From Pseudobutyrivibrio sp. (lineage in GTDB: Bacteria > Bacillota > Clostridia > Lachnospirales > Lachnospiraceae): a stretch of 64,000 bases of DNA. The notes under the pieces were generated by a model. The model saw only the letters and a list, made by a program, of their open reading frames with translations, did no database searches and was not told the DNA's origin. The translations under genes were made by a program, and so were the position numbers. The stretch spans positions 1 through 64,000 of the forward strand of contig JAILKL010000016.1 of the NCBI GenBank assembly GCA_024693775.1, in the 5' to 3' direction. Position 1 is the stretch's first letter; each line of letters opens with the position of its first letter. Of this stretch, positions 48,124 through 57,920 are shown in pieces.

Positions 48124-48663
48124 TTATATCGGAGCTGATTCTTTCTGTGCCTTTAAAATTCTAAATACACCAATGATACTGGTGATAAATGAAAAGATAT
48201 CAAAGAACAATACAGGCCAGTTTGCAAGGTTGAAATCATATAATCCAAAGCAAATGGTACTGCCTATACAACCTAGTTTAATGATTAAATCATTTTTTGA
48301 GCTAAGTGAAAGTGTAATCATGGTAGCTGCGGCAAATGGGAGCCAATCAATAGGTGTATTGTTTGTAGTTATAAATGTAAATACAGCCTGGAAAGCGATG
48401 AAAAATACCTTTAAATAATTGTTGAGATTCCATTTTAAGCAAATGAGATTTCTAAGTAAGCTAACTAAATTGGAAACAACAGCAGCGATTCCGCCTAAGC
48501 AGGCATAGGATATAGAAAACAAAATAAGCTGTAGGTTTTGGGTCCAAAGAATGGCTTTTTTGGTTTTAAGCCAGCCGATGATTACCATCAAAATACATGC
48601 TAACAGTGAAAAAATACGACCAATAGTTATGATGCTCATAAAACTACTCCTTTGATATATCAT
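48124..48663 (-). CDS. YgjV-like inner membrane protein
   Basis: Polytopic protein; LQLILFSISYACLGGIAAVVSNLVSLLRNLICLK pattern. Confidence 0.7.
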   Translation of the reverse strand: MIYQRSSFMSIITIGRIFSLLACILMVIIGWLKTKKAILWTQNLQLILFSISYACLGGIAAVVSNLVSLLRNLICLKWNLNNYLKVFFIAFQAVFTFITTNNTPIDWLPFAAATMITLSLSSKNDLIIKLGCIGSTICFGLYDFNLANWPVLFFDIFSFITSIIGVFRILKAQKESAPI

Positions 48664-48791
48664 TATTAAAAGAAGATTTTATAATACAGTTTCTAATATG
48701 TAAAGAAAGTTTTCAAAATAAAACAGCAAATTCACTTCTTTAAACTGCTAAAGAGTGTTAATATATTATAAATCAAAATTGAGGAGGAACT

Positions 48792-49259
48792 ATGGGTAAG
48801 ATATTTAAGTTTAACAAAGACGTAGATACTGATCAGATTATCGCCTCTCAGTACCTACTATTTCCAACAATAGATGAAATGAAAGCGCACACCTTTGAGT
48901 CTCTAAATTCAGACTTTGCTTCACTAGTAAAGCCGGGAGATTTTGTGGTGGCGGACGAAAATTTTGGCTGTGGTTCCTCGAGAGAGCAGGCACCTAGTGT
49001 GCTTAAGGCTTTGGGAGTAAAGGCAGTAATAGCAAAATCCTTTGCACGTATTTTTTATCGCAATTCTATTAATATAGGAATGCCGGTTATCGTCAGCAAG
49101 GAATTATATGACTCTGTTTCTGAGGGCGATGAGATGGAATTAGATCTAAAGCAGGGAATAATTACAGTAGGTGAAAAGACATTTCAGTGCACAAAGCTAC
49201 CAGCTAAAATGCAGGAGATTTTAGATCAGGGTGGTTTGATTGCATCGCTTAATAACTAG
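48792..49259 (+). CDS. 3-isopropylmalate dehydratase/homoaconitase family small subunit (copy 1)
   Basis: DVDTDQIIASQYL, ENFGCGSSREQAP. Confidence 0.9.
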   Translation: MGKIFKFNKDVDTDQIIASQYLLFPTIDEMKAHTFESLNSDFASLVKPGDFVVADENFGCGSSREQAPSVLKALGVKAVIAKSFARIFYRNSINIGMPVIVSKELYDSVSEGDEMELDLKQGIITVGEKTFQCTKLPAKMQEILDQGGLIASLNN

Positions 49260-49277
49260 ACAAAAGGAGTAGATATA

Positions 49278-50528
49278 ATGGGAATGACAATGGCTGAAAA
49301 AATAATCGCAGCTGCAGCAGGGGTGGAATCAACTAGAGCTGGCGATATTGAAACTGTTACCTTGGATAGGCTTATGAGTAATGACGGAACTACTCATTTG
49401 ACTATTGATATGTATAACAATCTGAAAAATCCTCATATTGAGGATGTGAGTAAGCTGGTATGGATTATTGATCACAACATTCCAGCAGACAGTCCAAAGA
49501 CTGCAGCTTCTCACAAGAAAATGAGAAACTTTGCCAAAGAGCACGGAATCAAGTTTTATGAGGGAGAGGGTGTTTGCCATCAGATAATGATGGAAAATCA
49601 TGTGAGACCAGGTGAATTAATATTTGGTGCAGATTCCCATACCTGCGCATACGGTGCATTAGGTGCCTTTGGAACAGGTGTTGGCTGTACAGATTATTTA
49701 TATGCTATGGTTACAGGTACGTCATGGCTTTTAGTTCCTGAGACCATTCGCTTTAATCTCAAGGGAAAGCTTAGAGAGGGTGTTTATGCCAGAGATTTGA
49801 TTCTTACTATTATAGGAAGAATCTCTGCAAATGGAGCCAACTATAAGGCAATGGAATTTGTAGGAGAGGGCATGGCAGGTCTTTCTATGGCAGATAGAAT
49901 TTCTATCTGCAATCTGTGTGTAGAGGCAGGTGCCAAAACAGCTCTTATGGAAGTGGACGATGTGGCCATGGCGTATTTAAAGGAGCATGGACGAGAGCCA
50001 AAGCATATATTCAAATCAGATGAGGATGCGGTTTTTTCTCAGGTGTATGATATTGATTTGTCAGAGATAAATCCAATCGTTGCAAAGCCTCATTTTGTGG
50101 ATAATATTGTGGATGCCAGCGAGTGTCAGGATGTGAAAATCGACGAGGCCTTTTTAGGATCATGCAACAATGGTCGAATAGAGGATTTGCGAGTAGGCGC
50201 TTCTGTTATAAAGGGAAAGCATGTGGCTGATGGTGTTAGATTTTTGGTGGTACCTGCTTCTAGAGCTGTGTACAACCAGGCACTTAAGGAAGGTATTCTA
50301 GATACCTTTATGGAGGCTGGTGCCATGGTTATGAATCCTAACTGTTCTGTATGCTGGGGTGCCTGCCAGGGCGTTATAGGAGAGGGTGAGACTCTTATTT
50401 CCACAGGAACCAGAAATTTCAAGGGCCGTGCAGGTCACAAGGATTCCTTTGTATATTTAGCTAGTGCTGCAACAGTTACAGCCTCTGCTATTACAGGAAA
50501 AATCACTACAGCAGATAAGGTTATTTAG
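49278..50528 (+). CDS. 3-isopropylmalate dehydratase/homoaconitase family large subunit (copy 1)
   Basis: GADSHTCAYGALGAFGTGVG, LGSCNNGRIEDLR, NPNCSVCWGACQG cluster ligands. Confidence 0.9.
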   Translation: MGMTMAEKIIAAAAGVESTRAGDIETVTLDRLMSNDGTTHLTIDMYNNLKNPHIEDVSKLVWIIDHNIPADSPKTAASHKKMRNFAKEHGIKFYEGEGVCHQIMMENHVRPGELIFGADSHTCAYGALGAFGTGVGCTDYLYAMVTGTSWLLVPETIRFNLKGKLREGVYARDLILTIIGRISANGANYKAMEFVGEGMAGLSMADRISICNLCVEAGAKTALMEVDDVAMAYLKEHGREPKHIFKSDEDAVFSQVYDIDLSEINPIVAKPHFVDNIVDASECQDVKIDEAFLGSCNNGRIEDLRVGASVIKGKHVADGVRFLVVPASRAVYNQALKEGILDTFMEAGAMVMNPNCSVCWGACQGVIGEGETLISTGTRNFKGRAGHKDSFVYLASAATVTASAITGKITTADKVI

Positions 50529-50537
50529 GAGGGGGAT

Positions 50538-51032
50538 ATGAGCGATAGCTTTACAGCCAAGATTTGGGTTCTTGGAGATGATATAGATACAGATATTATT
50601 CTACCAACAGAATATTTAGCAATGAAAACTGTTCAGGATATGAAGCCGTATGCCTTTTCGCCACTTCGCCCTGAATTGGCAGAAAAGATAAAGCCAGGAG
50701 ATATGATAGTTGCCGGTAAAAACTTTGGATGTGGCTCCTCTAGAGAGCAGGCACCAGAGGTGGTAAAGGCCCTTGGAGTATCCTGTGTTGTGGCTAAATC
50801 CTATGCTAGAATTTTCTTTAGAAATGCTATAAATAATGGTCTGCTATTAATCGAAAATCAGGATCTATACGATGAGGTAAAGGAAGGAGATGTGGCTACA
50901 GTCACACCTGGCAAATCCATCGAGGTAAATGGAAAAACCTATGAGATTGCCTCACTACCAGATAATTTAATGGACATCTTAAATGCTGGCGGCCTGGTTC
51001 AGGCAATGAGAAAGAAAAATGGTTTAGATTAA
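50538..51032 (+). CDS. 3-isopropylmalate dehydratase/homoaconitase family small subunit (copy 2)
   Basis: DDIDTDIILPTEYL, KNFGCGSSREQAPEVVKALG. Confidence 0.9.
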   Translation: MSDSFTAKIWVLGDDIDTDIILPTEYLAMKTVQDMKPYAFSPLRPELAEKIKPGDMIVAGKNFGCGSSREQAPEVVKALGVSCVVAKSYARIFFRNAINNGLLLIENQDLYDEVKEGDVATVTPGKSIEVNGKTYEIASLPDNLMDILNAGGLVQAMRKKNGLD

Positions 51033-51037
51033 TATGG

Positions 51038-52291
51038 TTGGAGTTTAATATGGGACAGACTTTAATAGAAAAAATAATTAGTAAAAACGTTGGGCATCCT
51101 GTAAAGGCAGGAGATATTGTAACAGTAAATGTGGACTATTGCATGATCGATGATATTATGGTTCCCTTTGCAGTTCAAAAATTTGAGGAAATGGGCTTTG
51201 ACAAGGTGTGGGACCCTGACAAGGTTGTGCTGATTTACGATCACTTTTTGCCAGCCACACAGGTAGATGATTCACGTCATTTTAGAGTGGGAGATGAATT
51301 TGCTAGAAAATATGACATTAAAAATGTTCATAGAACAGATGGAATCTGTCATCAGCTTATGACAGAGGCAGGCTACGTAAAGCCAGGACATATTGCCTTT
51401 GGAACAGACAGTCATACTGTTACCTATGGATGTGTAGGCGCTTTTTCTACAGGTATCGGATATACGGAGATGGCAGGTATTCTTGGTACAGGCCAGCTTT
51501 GGGTAAAGGTTCCAGAAACCATTAAAATAGAAATCGATGGTACACTTCCTGGTAATGTTACCTCAAAGGACATTATTTTAAAAATAATTGGCGATTTGAC
51601 TGCATCAGGAGCCACATATCAATCAATCGAGTTTACAGGTAGCACAGTGGAGGCTATGAGTGTGGCCAGCAGAATGACCATGTCGAATATGGCTGTGGAG
51701 GCTGGTGCAAAATGCGGACTCTTTGTACCTGATGATAAAACCTGCGATTATTGTAAGATTGATTATTCAGATGAGGTAAAGGAATTGGTGCCAGATAACG
51801 ATGCTTCGTATAGTCGAATCATCAGACTGAGGGCTGAGGATATGGTCCCTGTAATGGCATGTCCATCGCTGGTTGATAATATTCATCCTGTGTCAGAGTT
51901 GGCTGGAATTAAAGTAGACCAGGTATTTTTAGGCTCTTGTACAAATGGTAGATTAGAGGATTTAAGAACAGCTGCTACTATTTTAAAGGGCAAAAAGGTG
52001 GCACCTTTTGTAAAGCTTATTGTGACACCTGCCAGTAGAAAGATATATAGAGAGGCCCTTGCAGATGGCACACTAGAAATACTATCTGATGCTGGAGCCA
52101 TTATTACCACGCCAGGTTGTGGCTTGTGCTGTGGACGAGGCGGTGGAATATTGTCTGATGATGAGGTGGTAGTGGCCACAAACAATAGAAATTTCTTAGG
52201 TAGAATGGGTACCAGCAAGGTACAGATATATCTGGCTAGTCCAGCTACAGCAGCAGCTACTGCAGTGGCAGGAGTTATTACAGAGGCATAA
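51038..52291 (+). CDS. 3-isopropylmalate dehydratase/homoaconitase family large subunit (copy 2)
   Basis: GTDSHTVTYGCVGAFSTGIG, LGSCTNGRLEDLR, TPGCGLCCGRGGG; start may be 51050 (MGQTLIEK). Confidence 0.9.
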   Translation: MEFNMGQTLIEKIISKNVGHPVKAGDIVTVNVDYCMIDDIMVPFAVQKFEEMGFDKVWDPDKVVLIYDHFLPATQVDDSRHFRVGDEFARKYDIKNVHRTDGICHQLMTEAGYVKPGHIAFGTDSHTVTYGCVGAFSTGIGYTEMAGILGTGQLWVKVPETIKIEIDGTLPGNVTSKDIILKIIGDLTASGATYQSIEFTGSTVEAMSVASRMTMSNMAVEAGAKCGLFVPDDKTCDYCKIDYSDEVKELVPDNDASYSRIIRLRAEDMVPVMACPSLVDNIHPVSELAGIKVDQVFLGSCTNGRLEDLRTAATILKGKKVAPFVKLIVTPASRKIYREALADGTLEILSDAGAIITTPGCGLCCGRGGGILSDDEVVVATNNRNFLGRMGTSKVQIYLASPATAAATAVAGVITEA

Positions 52292-52323
52292 AAAATGGCT
52301 TCCGAGATTACTCGGAGGCCATA
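52292..52323. terminator. Bidirectional terminator overlapping minus-strand stop codon
   Basis: ATGGCTTCCGAG-ATTA-CTCGGAGGCCAT; A5 on the left, TTTTTT on the right. Confidence 0.8.
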
Positions 52324-53243
52324 AATTTTTTGATTTCTGGTTCGTTGAGATTTTCACCGATGACGATAAATACCTGCTGTCCCACAGGAAGAGTATCAAT
52401 GTCTAGCTCGGCTCTAGTGGCATTGACCTGATACCAGGTGTCGTCTTGATTGAAAAAGCCCTTTACTCTAAGAACCTTTCCGTATTTTTCATTGGCCATA
52501 AGCTCCTTTATTTTAGCGCCTATGGTTTCTTTATTCATTGGAAGCTCTAAAAAGTACACGGTCTTGTATTCACTATCATCAGTTCCCATCTTTTTAACAT
52601 AGGAGCTAAGTGAATATCCTGATGAGGACATTTTATCGAAATCTTCCTTTGTAAAATCGTTCCAATCCTTGTCGAGAATAATGGAATCCATATCCTTTTT
52701 TAGCTGTGCAGCCTCAGCAGCTCTTTTTAAATGAGCCTTTGTGGCATCTATATGGGCCTGGTCTGTAAGCTGTGAACGACTCAAAACTATGATACCTGCA
52801 TTGGCAATCTGTGAGGCTAGGTAGAAATCTGAATCACTGGAAAGATTTTCATCTAATCTGGCATCAACAATTGCTATAACATTTCCTATTTCGTACCATC
52901 TATCAAGAGGATCATCTCTAAGTGAATCAAAAAATTCATCCACATCAAAAATTCCTGATGGCTCTATGATTACTCTGTCATACCCACTCATCCCCATGGA
53001 AATGAGCTTTGTTTTAAATCTGCGTCTGTGACAATCAGCATCGCATCCACCAGCAACCATTTCAAGCTCGCAGTTTTCACCACGCAATTCATTAAGTAGA
53101 AGCATATCTACATTTATAGCGCCGTAGTCATTTTCTAGTATGCCTACACGCTGACCCTGATCCATAAAATATCTGGCATATTTTTTTAGAAAAGTGGTTT
53201 TACCGCTTCCCAAAAAACCTGTAATCAAATCTACTTTAATCAT
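52308..53243 (-). CDS. CobW/G3E family GTP-binding protein (divergent)
   Basis: Walker A GFLGSGKTTFLKKY; VIIEPSGIFDVDEFF; non-canonical GGCDADCHRRR. Confidence 0.85.
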   Translation of the reverse strand: MIKVDLITGFLGSGKTTFLKKYARYFMDQGQRVGILENDYGAINVDMLLLNELRGENCELEMVAGGCDADCHRRRFKTKLISMGMSGYDRVIIEPSGIFDVDEFFDSLRDDPLDRWYEIGNVIAIVDARLDENLSSDSDFYLASQIANAGIIVLSRSQLTDQAHIDATKAHLKRAAEAAQLKKDMDSIILDKDWNDFTKEDFDKMSSSGYSLSSYVKKMGTDDSEYKTVYFLELPMNKETIGAKIKELMANEKYGKVLRVKGFFNQDDTWYQVNATRAELDIDTLPVGQQVFIVIGENLNEPEIKKFMASE

Positions 53244-53445
53244 GATTCCTCCTTGCTTTATGACTATAATTTTTACACAATTTTTTGGTATTATGCAACC
53301 ATTACTTAAGATGTGATTATTGGTTGAAAATCATATATTAAATAGTCTAAGCTATTGCATAAATATTTATTTTCAGTTATATTTTGAAAGTTATCCCATT
53401 TTGTTGGGAGATATATAAGTTTAAATCATAAGGAGTATTTTATAA

Positions 53446-54372
53446 ATGGGTATTGTTGTTTTAGGCGCAGTTTTTATTGATATTAAAGGTCATTCTACAA
53501 ACAGCTACATTCCAGCAGGTAGAAATGTAGGTACTGTTGAGGAAGTACACGGTGGTGTTAGTAGAAACGTAGTAGAGGATATTGCAAATGTAGAGCTTAG
53601 ACCAACATTTGTCAGCTTAGTAGACGAAAGCGGTATCGGTACAGGTGTATTAGAAAAGCTTAACAATCACAAGGTGGATACAAGCTTTGTTCGTAGAACA
53701 CCTGATGGAATGGGAAAATGGCTTGCTGTATTTGATAATCATGGCGATGTTGTTGCTTCTATTTCAAAGAGACCAGATCTTTCTGTTATTAATGATATTT
53801 TAGATGAGCAGGGCGATGAGATTTTTGAAAATGCTGATAGTATTGCCTTAGAAATTGATATGGAAAAGGATACTATCAAAAGAGTGTTTAAATATGCTGA
53901 GAAGTATAACCTAAAGGTTTATGCAGCAGTTTCTAATATGAGTATCGCAGTTGAAAGAAGAGATTTCCTTAAGAATGTAGAGTGCTTTGTATGTAACCAG
54001 CAGGAAGCAGGCATTTTATTTATGGATGATTATTCAAATAGAACACCTGAGGAAATGGAAGACATTCTTACAAAGAAAATCCAGGGTGCTCAGATTCAAA
54101 AGATGATCGTTACATTAGGTGGCCAGGGTGCTGTCTATGCTGACATCAATGGAAATCACGGATTTGTTCCAGCTAGAAAGGTAGACGTAAAGGATACTAC
54201 AGGTGCTGGTGATTCATTCTTCGCAGGCGTGACAATTGGTCTTACCTATGGAAAGACATTAGCAGAGTCTTGTGAAATTGGTTCTACACTTGCAGCTTCT
54301 GTTATTTGTACATCAGACAATGTATGTCCTAGATTTTTACCTAGCGAGTTTGGACTTAATATTCAAGAGTAG
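53446..54372 (+). CDS. PfkB family carbohydrate kinase
   Basis: GGVSRNVVEDIANV, DTTGAGDSFFAGVTIGL. Confidence 0.93.
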   Translation: MGIVVLGAVFIDIKGHSTNSYIPAGRNVGTVEEVHGGVSRNVVEDIANVELRPTFVSLVDESGIGTGVLEKLNNHKVDTSFVRRTPDGMGKWLAVFDNHGDVVASISKRPDLSVINDILDEQGDEIFENADSIALEIDMEKDTIKRVFKYAEKYNLKVYAAVSNMSIAVERRDFLKNVECFVCNQQEAGILFMDDYSNRTPEEMEDILTKKIQGAQIQKMIVTLGGQGAVYADINGNHGFVPARKVDVKDTTGAGDSFFAGVTIGLTYGKTLAESCEIGSTLAASVICTSDNVCPRFLPSEFGLNIQE

Positions 54373-54395
54373 ACACTTCTATAGGAGTAGGAGTT

Positions 54396-56069
54396 ATGGA
54401 TTGGGGATTGTTTAGAAGGGTAGTGGCCTTCGCTTATGCTTTTACTATCTTTATTTTCATTGGATTAGGCTTTAGCTATTCCAATGAAATGGGTAGTGAT
54501 TATTGTGAAAATACAATTATTTATAATAAAGGATGGAAGATTGATGATAGAATAATCACTTTTCCATATGGGGATGATGAGGTTTTTACCATATCTAATG
54601 AGCTGCCTTTAGTCTTTGGAGATCAATTGCTAATTATTAGGGCATACTATGAGGATTTTGAAGCCGAGATTGATGGCAAAATTATTGGAGAAGACAGAGT
54701 GAATACTCTCTTTGGTAATGAAACATTAATAGGTAACAAAGAAATTTGGATTCCATTACAGCGAGAGTATACTGGCAAAACAATAAATATAAAAATAAAA
54801 ATGCAAAAATCCTTGTATGGGGCAGAGATTACGGATGCCCTTATCACAACAAGGTCTGCCTATGCAGTTGCTTCTCTTAAAGCAAATATTCCTTCTTTAA
54901 TTCTGTTTATTTTTCTTTCAGTATCAGGAATTATAGAGCTATGCATATCTAGTTATTTTATTCTAAAGCATACAACAGTTCTTCGAAAGCTAAGCTTTGA
55001 GGCTTTATTTTATGCTGGAATCTTTTCTATTATTTCCGCCCAATGGATTATAAATGAAACAAGGATACCTTTTATTGCGTTTGGTCATATAGTGGGCTTT
55101 TCTGTACTGACGGTTGTTTCATTTTTACTAATGCCACTAATGTTTTTGGAATTATCGCGAGCTATGTTTTATAGAGTTAGTAAAGTAGATAATACCATTG
55201 ATTTTATTTTGGCAATGACTGTACTTATTTCCATTAGCTTATGTGTGCAGGGAACAATTGATTGGGGAGACCTTGTGTATGTGGCTCATGCGCTTGATTT
55301 TATAGTCATGATTTTAGTGGGCTATTATTCTGGTGTTAGAATTAAAAATGAGAAAGAAATTACTACAAAAACCATTATTGCTATAGGAAATGGCCTTTTT
55401 ATTGTGATAGCAGGAATAGGTTTGATTCATTATATAATTAATATAAATTCTAACTACACACTGATTATTATTTTAGATTTGCTTATGTATATTAGTATTC
55501 AGATTGGATTGATATATCGCAGAATTGGTCTGAAGGTAAAGGAAGAAAAGGAATTTGAATTAGCAAAGATATATGCTTTTACAGATGAATTAACAGGTCT
55601 TACAAATAGAAGATTCTTCTACAATAAAATGGAAGAATATGAAAAACGAGAGCTTCCAGGTGATCTTATTATCATTGAAATAGATGTGAATAGATTAAAG
55701 TTTTACAATGATAATATGGGCCATGAGGCTGGTGATGAACTTTTAAAGGGAACAGCAGATTGTATGCGCAGAGCTTTTGGAAATTGTAGAGATGCCACAA
55801 TTAGCAGAATGGGTGGTGATGAGTTTTCAATTAGTTTGCTTACCACAAAAGCCGATTTGGAACGAAGAATAATAGATTTTAGAAATTATTTGTATAATTG
55901 GAATGGAAAATATATAAATGGAATTAGTGTTGCATTAGGTTATGCAACTGTCAGAGAAAATCCAGGATTATCGATAAATGACATATCAAAGATTGCTGAC
56001 GAAAATATGTATGAAGATAAGCGTCTCTTTTATGAAAATTCAGAATTTGAAAGACGAGGTTATCGTTGA
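54396..56069 (+). CDS. Membrane diguanylate cyclase (multi-TM sensor + GGDEF)
   Basis: Multiple TM helices; DELTGLTNRRFF, SRMGGDEFSISL. Confidence 0.92.
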   Translation: MDWGLFRRVVAFAYAFTIFIFIGLGFSYSNEMGSDYCENTIIYNKGWKIDDRIITFPYGDDEVFTISNELPLVFGDQLLIIRAYYEDFEAEIDGKIIGEDRVNTLFGNETLIGNKEIWIPLQREYTGKTINIKIKMQKSLYGAEITDALITTRSAYAVASLKANIPSLILFIFLSVSGIIELCISSYFILKHTTVLRKLSFEALFYAGIFSIISAQWIINETRIPFIAFGHIVGFSVLTVVSFLLMPLMFLELSRAMFYRVSKVDNTIDFILAMTVLISISLCVQGTIDWGDLVYVAHALDFIVMILVGYYSGVRIKNEKEITTKTIIAIGNGLFIVIAGIGLIHYIININSNYTLIIILDLLMYISIQIGLIYRRIGLKVKEEKEFELAKIYAFTDELTGLTNRRFFYNKMEEYEKRELPGDLIIIEIDVNRLKFYNDNMGHEAGDELLKGTADCMRRAFGNCRDATISRMGGDEFSISLLTTKADLERRIIDFRNYLYNWNGKYINGISVALGYATVRENPGLSINDISKIADENMYEDKRLFYENSEFERRGYR

Positions 56070-56150
56070 AATTTTATCCTGGTATGATAAAATTGAATAA
56101 GACTTACAGGTTACGTGTGTGAGAATAAATTAGGACGGCATTGAATTTTG

Positions 56151-56324
56151 ATGACAGAAGTAGACACTAATAGATATAGGCAGATGTATTTCGATTTTGA
56201 CGGATGCATCAAACAAGAAACCTATGTTTTTCACAGAGAGATGACTCCAGAGGAGCAGGAGCATTACAACAATCTAGTCGCTGATTCAAATCAGATGACC
56301 ATATTTGATTTCATTGAAGAATAG
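56151..56324 (+). CDS. 57-aa small protein ending QMTIFDFIEE
   Basis: Manual translation MTEVDTNRYRQMYFDFDGCIKQETYVFHREMTPEEQEHYNNLVADSNQMTIFDFIEE; terminator directly follows the stop; weak SD. Confidence 0.6.
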   Translation: MTEVDTNRYRQMYFDFDGCIKQETYVFHREMTPEEQEHYNNLVADSNQMTIFDFIEE

Positions 56325-56367
56325 AATCCAGAATTGATTCCGAGGAATTGGTTCTGGATTTTTTTTA
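56325..56367 (+). terminator. Intrinsic terminator
   Basis: AATCCAGAA...TTCTGGATT then T8. Confidence 0.92.
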
Positions 56368-56439
56368 GCATAGTGTACCCGGTTCTGTTATGTTAGAATT
56401 ATAGAAGTTTGTAACTGTTAATTAGTATGGAGAGTAATT

Positions 56440-57054
56440 ATGAAAATAACTGAATCTAGTGTGGTAAATTTTACTGAGGCATTAGCATCAAAGACATCTG
56501 TGCCAGGTGGTGGTGGAGCCAGTGCTCTGGTGGCCAGCATAGGTATAGCTTTGGGCGATATGGTAGGTGAATTTACTGTAGGAAAGAAAAAATATGCAAA
56601 GGTTGAGCCTGAGATAAGGGAGCTTATGTTAAAGGCGCAGGATTTGCGAGTAGAGCTATTGGAATGTGTGGAAAAGGATGCTATATCCTTTGAACCTCTT
56701 TCAAAAGCATACGGACTTCCAAAGGATGCTCCAAACAGAGATGAAATAATGGAAACATGTCTAAGGGATGCGGCAACAGTTCCATTTGAAATAATGCAAT
56801 TGGCAGCAAAGGCAATAAAGCTTCAAAAGGAGTTTGCTGAAAAGGGTTCTGTAATCATGATTTCTGATGCAGCCACAGGAGCTGCACTTTTAGAAGGTGC
56901 GCTTAAGGGGGCAGCTGTAAATGTCTTTGTTAATACCAAATTAATGAAGGACAGACAGTATGCAGAAGAGCTAAATTCAAGAGTAAATGAATTATTAAAT
57001 CAGAATATAACTTTAGCAAATGAAATATACGACAGTGTAGTGGCTAGAATTTAG
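56440..57054 (+). CDS. fchA: Cyclodeaminase/cyclohydrolase family protein (methenyl-THF cyclohydrolase)
   Basis: SKTSVPGGGGASALVASIGIALGDMVGEFTVGKKKY. Confidence 0.92.
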   Translation: MKITESSVVNFTEALASKTSVPGGGGASALVASIGIALGDMVGEFTVGKKKYAKVEPEIRELMLKAQDLRVELLECVEKDAISFEPLSKAYGLPKDAPNRDEIMETCLRDAATVPFEIMQLAAKAIKLQKEFAEKGSVIMISDAATGAALLEGALKGAAVNVFVNTKLMKDRQYAEELNSRVNELLNQNITLANEIYDSVVARI

Positions 57055-57062
57055 GAGGAACC

Positions 57063-57920
57063 ATGGCAAACATTTTAAAAGGAAAAGCGGTTACAGATTC
57101 AATTAATGAAAAGCTTATAAATGATGTAAATATATTAAAGGATAAGGGGATAGTTCCCACTCTTGCAATTCTTAGGGTAGGCGAGAGACCGGATGATTTG
57201 TCCTACGAAAGAGGAGCTCTAAAAAGATGTGAGCTTCTTGGAGTGCAGGCAAAGACTGTTGTCCTTCCATTAGATGTATCAGAAAAGGATTTTTTTGATA
57301 CACTCAATAAATTAAATGAAGATATAACAATTCACGGAATTCTGATGTTTAGGCCATTGCCAAAGCATATTGATTCGGAAAAGGCCAGACAGATGCTTGC
57401 GGCAGCAAAGGATGTGGACGGCTGTACAGATTTGTCACTTGCAGGAGTATTTACCAACACAGATTTGGGCTTTGCTCCATGCACAGCTGAGGCAGCCATG
57501 GAAATTCTTCATCACTACAATATTCCTATAGAAGGAAAAAGGTGTGTAGTTATAGGTAGATCTCTTGTTATAGGTCGACCTGTTTCTATGATGCTTATGC
57601 ATGAAAATGGCACAGTTACCACTTGTCACACTAGAACAAGGAATGTGGCTTCCATCACAAAGGAAGCAGACATTGTTATTGTGGCATCAGGTCAGATGGA
57701 CTCTGTAGGAGCTGAGTATTTCAGAGCCGGTCAGACAGTCATTGACGTAGGTATAGGCTGGAACGAAGAAAAACAAAAGCTATGTGGCGATGTAAAATTT
57801 GACGAGGTTGAGCCAATAGTTGAAAATATTACTCCTGTACCTGGAGGTGTAGGAGGTGTCACTACAAGCATTCTTTTAAAGCATGTAGTAGAATCGGCAA
57901 AAAAGATTGGAAAGCATTAA
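57063..57920 (+). CDS. folD: Bifunctional methylene-THF dehydrogenase/methenyl-THF cyclohydrolase
   Basis: GILMFRPLPKHID, KDVDGCTD, VVIGRSLVIGRPVSMMLM, PVPGGVGGVTTSIL. Confidence 0.95.
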   Translation: MANILKGKAVTDSINEKLINDVNILKDKGIVPTLAILRVGERPDDLSYERGALKRCELLGVQAKTVVLPLDVSEKDFFDTLNKLNEDITIHGILMFRPLPKHIDSEKARQMLAAAKDVDGCTDLSLAGVFTNTDLGFAPCTAEAAMEILHHYNIPIEGKRCVVIGRSLVIGRPVSMMLMHENGTVTTCHTRTRNVASITKEADIVIVASGQMDSVGAEYFRAGQTVIDVGIGWNEEKQKLCGDVKFDEVEPIVENITPVPGGVGGVTTSILLKHVVESAKKIGKH

